A DNA stretch of 22,913 nt from Strongylocentrotus pallidus (Eukaryota > Echinodermata > Echinoidea > Camarodonta > Strongylocentrotidae), in the NCBI GenBank assembly GCA_030265145.1, contig JARBES010000118.1, positions 1,629,315-1,652,227 on the forward strand, read 5' to 3'. How positions within the stretch are numbered: position 1 is the first letter of the stretch; each line of letters opens with the position of its first letter. The translations under genes were made by a program, and so were the position numbers. The notes beneath the pieces were generated by a model that was given only the letters and a program-made list of their open reading frames with translations, did no database searches and was not told the DNA's origin. This document shows, piece after piece, positions 12,001 to 21,000 of this stretch.

Positions 12001-15000
12001 AAGTGTTACATGGTTAAATTATATAAATGCGCCAATACGACATAATGATAAGTTCACTTACTTTCACAGTTTTCACCACCATATCCTTCAGGGCATGCAC
12101 AGGTGAACGATGTCCTGAAGTTAGTACAGATTGCTCCATTCTGACAGGGATCGGAGTCACACAGGTTGATTTCTATTGAAAATGCAAGATAAAATAAAAG
12201 CTTTCAGTGATTAAAGAATAAGGAGGTATACAATAGCTGTAAAATTCTACACAAATCACCAACGTCTTTCGGATGGTGATGTTAAAGGTCAGTCCCCAGA
12301 CGTATATAATCATATCTCATTGATTCGATCTGTGAAAACCCAATTACACTTAAATCAATGTTAGCAGCTGGGACAATAGATACAATTTAGGTTAGGCACA
12401 AGAGATTTGAAAATCTTACCTGTTTCACAATTGGTTCCTTCATAGCCAAGAGGACATTGACAAGTGTAGAAGTCTTCTTCCTGTGTGCAAGTTGCTCCAT
12501 TCTGACAAGGGTTACTATCACAGCCAGCATACACTGAAACACAAAATAATGATTAAACAAATGACAATTGACAAGCTCCAAACTAGTAGGAATTCAGTTA
12601 TTTAAGATCAATTGAATAACAGCAGTTGTTTAGAGGAGCAGGACAACATGTAATTTATTTTGCTTTATATCTAACAATTAGGGTAGATGATACATGTTAA
12701 CCTATTAAAAGGGTACACACATCTACTTCTACATAATTTAATTTTACAAGATATGCCACATTACATGTTCATAGCGTGTAGGTGACTTAAAATTGACAAG
12801 TATTGACTACCATGGGCTATTGAAAGAATCATCATTGTACAATTTTCAGCTATTCCAAAAAAATGTCTAAAGAATGGAAATAGCAATATAATCTGATTAA
12901 GGACTATTTCTTCCCCTGTAAAATCGGTAATTGATAATAAAGCTCAATGAATATAACTACCTTCACAGTTATCTCCTATGAAACCCTCTAGACATGTACA
13001 GTTATAGGAGGTCTGGAAGTTCATACAAGTAGCACCATTCAGACAAGGATCAGGATCACAAAGATTGGTAGCTATAGAAAATAAAAATATATTGTAATAT
13101 TTTAGTTAGCATTTCTACAAGGTGTGTAGCAAATGAAAACAACAATATGAAACAATTATTTAAATATATATCAAATATGTATCAAATTCAATAGAATAAC
13201 ATTTGCAGAAGTCACTGATCAGTAAATGATACTAAGAAAATGGCACATTTTTAGATATAATAAAATACAAGAGAGAGAAATGAATAAACCTGCAAAACAT
13301 TTTCAAAAGTGAAATATAGTGAACTGCATTTGTGAAATGTTAGTATACACAAGTAGCTATTTAGTGATCAGAAGAAGATAAGTGACACAGATATTTTTGT
13401 AAAGAAAACATAAAATATATATGTTTGTAGTAAAATCCTGCTGGTCCACCTGTCAAAAAGAGAATAGAGGAAATGTGTTAGAGATTCAGTGTATTATGAC
13501 AACTAATCCCTATACAACATTATATCAAATATGTACATGTATGTCATATGATATTGTCAGTAAAATAGAATTTGAAAATCTACTTGAATATTTATTAAAC
13601 ATGTATATGCACAGTTATGCCTCATTATTTGCATACTGCAACAATTACCAATTAACTTCTGTGTTTGGCAATACGTGAAAGCATACATTTTTGGAAGGCA
13701 TTATTTTAAAAGCCTGCAAAACCTCAAGTCTAATAATTGTTTTAATGACAGAGAAAAAACGAGGGATAACCCTTACAACGATGCATGGTAAAAGTGAATA
13801 GGAAGTTTCCTGCCATTCAGACAACTAAAAATACCTACAGAATATCCTTCACAATGTAATTACATAGACAGGTGAGGTTAGTATGCATACCTATATCACA
13901 GTTATCCCCCTCCCATCCAGGAGCACACATGCACATGTAACTGTTGATCATTTCAACACATGTGCCACCATTCTGACATGGCATGCTTGCACACTCACGA
14001 ATTTCTGTTGGTGAAGAGGAGAGAATAAGTCAATCATTAAAATTTGATATAAGAGACATAAGCAAGGAAGCATAGCTGTACCTTATCTCTTGCATCTAGC
14101 AAAATATATAAATATTCTCTATATAAAGTTGCAGGGAAAGACATTCAGGTTCCATAAAATTTGTAGAATTGTGAATAGTACACAAGTCAACCCCCCCCCC
14201 CTTCAAATGCATGATTTATTACCCCCAGCGCAAACTGTGTGAGCATGTAATGTTTCATGTTGAAGTATTCAAACAGCAATCAATGACAAAATCAAAATCA
14301 TATTTTAAAATAAAATTTCCAACATGGAAAGAACGATATGCATATGCAGGTACATGTATAATAAGTATATTCTTCAATGTATAATAAACAATATACAACG
14401 AGTAGAATATCAACATATTTAGATATAATTTTTCAATCTACAAAAGGAATTTCACAGCACAGCTTAGGCCTATGTCTGTTCTTTTGTAACAGAAATCTAA
14501 TGTAATGTTAGTATAATTCACAGTGACAGAACTTACCAGTTTCGCAGTTTGTGCCAGTCCATCCGTCAGAACACAGACATTGATATCCATTGAGAAGATC
14601 TTCACAGCTACCTCCATTCTGGCAGGGAATACTCAGACACTCAAGTACATCTGCATAAATTTATAGAAAAAGTGTCATGTCATTAGTGTCTCATCCACAT
14701 TAAATGGGATGATTAGACCCCCACTTCGCATTAAATCAAAGGAAAAATAAGTATACTGTATTGACCATGTCCTTGTAAATATAAAAAAAAAATTAATTAA
14801 AAAAATTAAACCTTGGGTGAATAAACCATTTCTTTGAATTTCATACACACATTACACTAAAGCTAAATATGGAAAGCATTTGAGATGCAACCTTTGCATT
14901 GCAAATTTAATTGAAACTCGGTTGCTCCATGGCAATTGTGAAAGTAAATTCCCAACTACACCAAAAAAGTTTCAAATCTCTCTAGATCTGCAACGGAATA

Positions 15001-18000
15001 GTAGCATTAAAGGATCTGGAATGCAAAGTGCTTACCGATTGAACAGTTAGTCCCTGTCCATCCAGGTGGGCAGACGCAGATGTAGCCTGCTACTTGATCT
15101 ATACATGTAGCATTGTTCTGACAAGCATCCAGCTGACATTCATCAATATCTGAAATATAATGAATTATAAAATCCGGGTAAATACATTGTCAACAGAGTA
15201 CTAATAGTTGCATGGTTGGAATTTCTTCTTTGAAAAGATATTTACTACCGTTATATTTTTAAATTGCTTCTCAATAGCATTACTATTTCATATGTATATA
15301 TTTAAAACATTCTCAATCATTTTAATGATGTAGAGCTGATGAGAATGAAATTAGTCTTGCTATAAATCTATTCTGTATCATACTATAAGCTACTGATGAT
15401 GACGACCTGAGGTTTATGCTTTAGCAGTGTTTATCCAATAATTTTGTATAATTTTTTTGATTTTAAAATGAAAATAATCAAAACAAATCCCTTACAAATT
15501 TTGAGAAATGTTTATTAATGTTGAAACAATGATCTTACCAATTTCACAGTTTGCACCTTCAAATCCAGAAGGACAGATGCAGTCATAGCCGTTCATTCCC
15601 TCCACACATGTACCTCCATTCTGACAAGGGTCACTGGAACACTCCAAGATATCTGGGTACAAAACCAAGATTACAATATAACATTACAATCATGAATTAA
15701 TAATGATATTTCCCTAATCATTTGTAGACAAGATGATGAAAGATAAACGTAAACAATAATCTGAATAATAACAATAGTAATTAAATTATGGATTTAATTT
15801 ACATTATAACATCACAGATGATGTAAACAATGTATTTTTATGGAGGTGCATCTGGAAAGAACATAATGTACTAGGGTCATATTTCTTTTAAAGCCCAAAT
15901 TAGAAGAACAATAAGAAGACGTGTAGCTCAAAATTTCATTACAACCGACCAGATTATGGGGGAAGCACATGACAAACAAGATATAATGAACTGAAATATT
16001 CCATCATGCGTGATAAATCCATATTTATATGTTTCTTGATCATGTGACATGTGCATCATTATATCGTCATTTAAATCAGGGAGTTTTTAGTGATGTGATT
16101 TCCTACCCGATTCACAGTGATCTCCGGTCCAACCTGCATCACATTGGCATTGATACTCATTGGTCAGATCCATGCATGTTGCGTTATTCTGACAAGGCTC
16201 ACTTGCACACTCGAGAATATCTATTAAAAACAGGTCCATGGAATATGTTAGGTACACTATCTCGAATAGAAAGCAGCATTTTCAATAGAAAATTTCACAT
16301 ACTGAAAGAGGAAGTCCAGTACATTTGTTATTGTGTACACCAATAATTTGGTAGTAGCTTTGGCTGTTCACTATAAAGCCTAGTTGTCAAAAACTATGTA
16401 CTATAGCCTTTGTATGTAGTTGAAAACTAGCTGAGTAAGTGTTTTTATTATTAATGGGCCCTGGTTTTCTATTACACTACAATACAGCACTGAATACAAT
16501 GGTAAGACATTTTCAGCATCAATTGTTTAGTGGAAAGGCAGAAGCCACATGCATCATACTCATTTTAATTTAGAGCTTTACATTGTATATAAAGATAAAT
16601 CCTGTTTTCCTGAAGTTTTGAAAGTTGTATCGCCATACTTTATGCCAAACTTACCAAATTCACAATGAATTCCAGTCCATCCTTCAACGCAGAAACATTG
16701 ATACCCATCAATGAGTTCAACACAGGTAGCATTGTTCATACATGAGTTTTCACCGCATTCTAGGATTTCTGTATGGGTCAAGAAAGAAAATGAATTTTGT
16801 CAAAACATGGCTTTTAGCCATCACATATTAATGTGACCAACATTCCACAAAACATGGTTGACTCGATAGATAACATAAGAAAGGGACATATTCAAAGAAT
16901 TATAGATTTCATACCAGTTTCACAATTGGTTCCATTCCATCCTGGAGCACATATACATTCATAGCTGTTGACTAAATCTTGGCAGGTCGCACCATTGAGA
17001 CAGGGGTCACTATCACACTCTGGAATATCTGTAAGAGGATTAAAAAAAAATGATTTTGAATTAAAATGTAACTAAGTAGAGCAAATATTGGTTGCTTAAA
17101 CAACTTAGAATCACACATAAGTACAGTTTCATACAATGCACCACAAGATTGTGGAAGCTTACAGTAAGCCACGACCACAGTAAAATTATTCTTCTAAAAC
17201 TTAAACTACGACAAATGTTAAGCAAAGTCTTTGAAAGGCATCCTGATCAAATCTCACGTACCTATCTCACAGTCTGTTCCATTCCAGCCAGGTGCACATT
17301 CACACTGATAGAAACCGAGGAAGTCTTGACAAGTCCCTCCATTCTGACAAGGATCACTGCCACACTCATTGATTTCTAAATGGAAATACAAGAAATGACA
17401 AAACAATGACAAGTCAATAATGATGGCAATGACAAGAGTTAATTTGCTCCATTGAGGAAATATTTTCTTCTAAAACAGTGGCTTGTGGTTGAGATCATGT
17501 CATTTTTCCAGTTCTTCTCAAGCATGTAATATACAACCTCTCGTAGCATGAGCATTTGGATGTGTGTCTTTATCGGTGATCAAGGAAGTACATGGCCATC
17601 AAGATGGGATATGTCTAATATATACACACCTCCATCATAACCAAAGCAATTTCAACATACCTATTTCACAATGAGTTCCATTCCATCCAAGAGGGCACAT
17701 GCACTCATATCCATTGATGAGATCTACACAGGTTGCATTGTTGTCACATGGGTTGCTAGAACATTCAAGGATTTCTAGTTATACAAAAAAAACATGAGAG
17801 GTAATGAGTAAAATGAAGGCGAAACAACAGTAAAATCTGTATATTTTTCACAGTGTATATCTATAATATTCTTAAAGGTACACGTTGACTATCAACATTT
17901 ATATTGGGAGTGTTTTAGTGGGTAAGTATTAACATCATGATTAGTAGGATTTCAAAATAAATAACGAAGAACATACATGATGGGTATGATTACAGTATTA

Positions 18001-21000
18001 GATAAATAAAAAATAGAACTTATTGTTTAAAATTTGCAGAAATAATTTACCCATTTCACAGTTAGTTCCATTCCATCCCGGCAGACATTCACAGCTGTAC
18101 CCGTTGATCATCTCTGTACAGTTTGCTCCATTCATACAAGGCATGCTTGCACACTCGAGGATTTCTAAATGAAAGAGAAAAAAATGTAGATAATTACCTT
18201 TGATGTACATATATATATATTTTTGCCAATAAAAATCAAGTTATAGAACGTACATAAGATTCTATGCACTTGACAGCTTATACTTACTTCAATTTTTATA
18301 ACAAATGAACTTTTACTAATCGATATTCTCAAAGCAAGCAATCAGTACAGGTACAATGGCGTATGCAACTTTTATAAAAGTAGTATTTCAACCAAAGTGT
18401 ACATGCCATAGATTTACTTGTGTAATTCACAATGGGGCCTTTACCACCATTACTTATATGAGTAGCTCTTGCTTACCCGTATCACAGTTAACACCAGTCC
18501 AACCTGAAGCACACTGACATTGATAAGAACCAATGAGATCTAGACAGGTACCCCCATTCTGACAAGGGTCACTTGAACATTCCAAGATTTCTGTAGAACA
18601 AATAGTAAGTACACAATTATAATACAATGCTGATCGTATGTACTATCATGCATTGATGAATGACAAAATATAAGATATAAAATATGTATGAGTGAAAGAT
18701 GTTAATAAACACAGAAAGCAATTTTCTTATTTATCAAGAAGGAAAAAAGAGAAAATAGAGTAATATTGACTTGAACTTGCGTTCTTGCAAACATTTTGTC
18801 ATTGAATCAAGAGAACAATACACATGATGCCTACTAGATTCAGGTACATCTAGTTCTTGTAGTAAGGATTGGGAATAAGAGCATCAAGTCTTCAATGAGT
18901 TAAAATACAATCAACCAATATCATCAAGTTACCTGTTTCACAGAATTCTCCAGTCCATCCTGATGAACATGAACAGCTAAATCCATTGATTCCATCTACA
19001 CACGTTGCTCCATTCAGACATGTGTGGTTGACACATTCATCGATATCTGTAACACCAACAAAAACAATGTGTTGGCAAAAATTGAAGTCTTACTATCTCA
19101 TGTATATTTGTGAACAGAAATAAGATATTTGCAAGTAAACAGCATAACATGGAAAGATCTATAATATGAATGCTCATGTGATAACAATACAATTGGTCAA
19201 TCTTTGCATACAAAGCTCTGTTAATACCCCCAATGTCATACTTGAATCGGGGCTGTGTGGAAGTGTGACATCTTGACCCAAACTAATTTCATCATCATTC
19301 TTACCAATTTCACAGTTCATCCCAGAGAATCCGGGTGGACATGTACAGGAATACGATGTCTGGAAATTGTTACAGGTGGCTCCATTTTCACAGGCATCTG
19401 GTGTGCACAAATCGATTGGGAGCTCACAGTTAACACCTCTCCAACCTGGCATACAGATACAGAAGTACTCTGCAGTCTCCACACTCTGGAAGCAAACTCC
19501 GCCATTCTCACATGGCGAGCTTGTGCAAGGAGGTAGATCTGTACAAAAAAAATACACACACAATACAATGATTAATACAACTCATTCATTATCAAATTAA
19601 ATTTTAATCACAAAATATTAGACATGTATCCTTTGTATTCCAAAATAAATAAATAAATAATTAAATATAATATAAATTAAAAGATTATAATAAAAAAGTT
19701 AATAAAGGAAAAAATAAATAAATAAAAAACCTTAATGAGCAATGTATTTTACTTATATGAACAAGAGAATTCATACAAGTTAAATGTGTGAGTACATGGA
19801 TACTGTATATCCCTTAGAGTTATTGTGAGCATAAGATCATAACCTACCTGTTTCACAGTTTATGCCAGAGAATCCCATTGGGCAGATACACTGGTATGAT
19901 CCAATCAACTCTTGACAAGTAGCACCATTTAGACATGGATTGCTGCCACACTCAAGAATTTCTGCAAAATAAATGAAATCGTTAAATACTCATTAACAAA
20001 CTCCAAAATAGAAAGATACCAAATTTCAGCGGATCATACATTGAGATGTCCAGTTTAATAATCGCATTAAAGCTGTAATGTACAAAAATACATGTATGAA
20101 TGAAATATCTGCACTGTTCTTTCCAAAATCAATATGAACTGAAGTAAGCACAGATGATTGTATGTGTTAAGAAAAATCCCACATTTCACAAGGAAAAGTA
20201 CAGCACAAATACAAAGCACATACATAACACATATCTATATAGAATTATATTGGAAGGATATTTCATACCAATTTCACAATTGGTTCCATTCCATCCTGGA
20301 GCACATATGCATTCATAGCTGTTGACTAAATCTTGGCAAGTTCCACCATTGAGACAAGGGTCACTAGCACACTCTGGAATTTCTGCAGGGAGATAACAGC
20401 AATATACATGAATGTTTTTAAGTGTGATGAAATAGAAGATCTTGCGAGTACAGAATCTTTTACAGTGCAGGAGGTTTTTATTCATCTATATCACATCATG
20501 ACAATGTCTAATAATTTATGGCAAAATGTTTTAAAGAACTAAATATAATAGGTAATTCAGGATAATTGGTATAATTGGTATGTAGTTATCTTTGTGTCTA
20601 ACAGGAATTTACAAGTTTAAGTTTTTAACAAATATTTTCATTCATTTGATCACAATGGTTCAGTTTTGAATTACAGATCATCTCATTTTGTGATGTTGGT
20701 TTCAACAATGAAGATAATATTGAAATGGAGTACATGAATGCCAAAACAACAGTTTTTTTTACAATTAGGAATAAAGGACCCTGATATAACTTTGTTATGA
20801 TGTCTGCTGGCAATAGTATTGAAGTGTGACGGTCTATAGACACGAATCTGATAGCTGCCTTCCAGATTCTAGACATAATACTTACCCGTATCACAGTTGA
20901 TACCAGTCCAACCTGGAGCACACTGACATTGATAAGAACCAATGAGATCTAGACAGGTACCTCCATTCCGACAAGGGTCACTTGAACATTCCAAGATTTC

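Noticed and set aside
12270-12310. Possible transposon end starting TTAAAGGTCAGTCCCC
   Set aside because: It resembles the start of some inverted-repeat elements, but I found no matching inverted copy nearby.
13421-13678. Open frame in the 819-bp intron
   Set aside because: No EGF cysteine pattern, no recognisable domain, AT-driven composition; chance reading frame.
16029-16346. Plus-strand open frame of about 105 codons
   Set aside because: It overlaps exon E33 on the opposite strand and owes its length to that exon; no motif or plausible splice context of its own.
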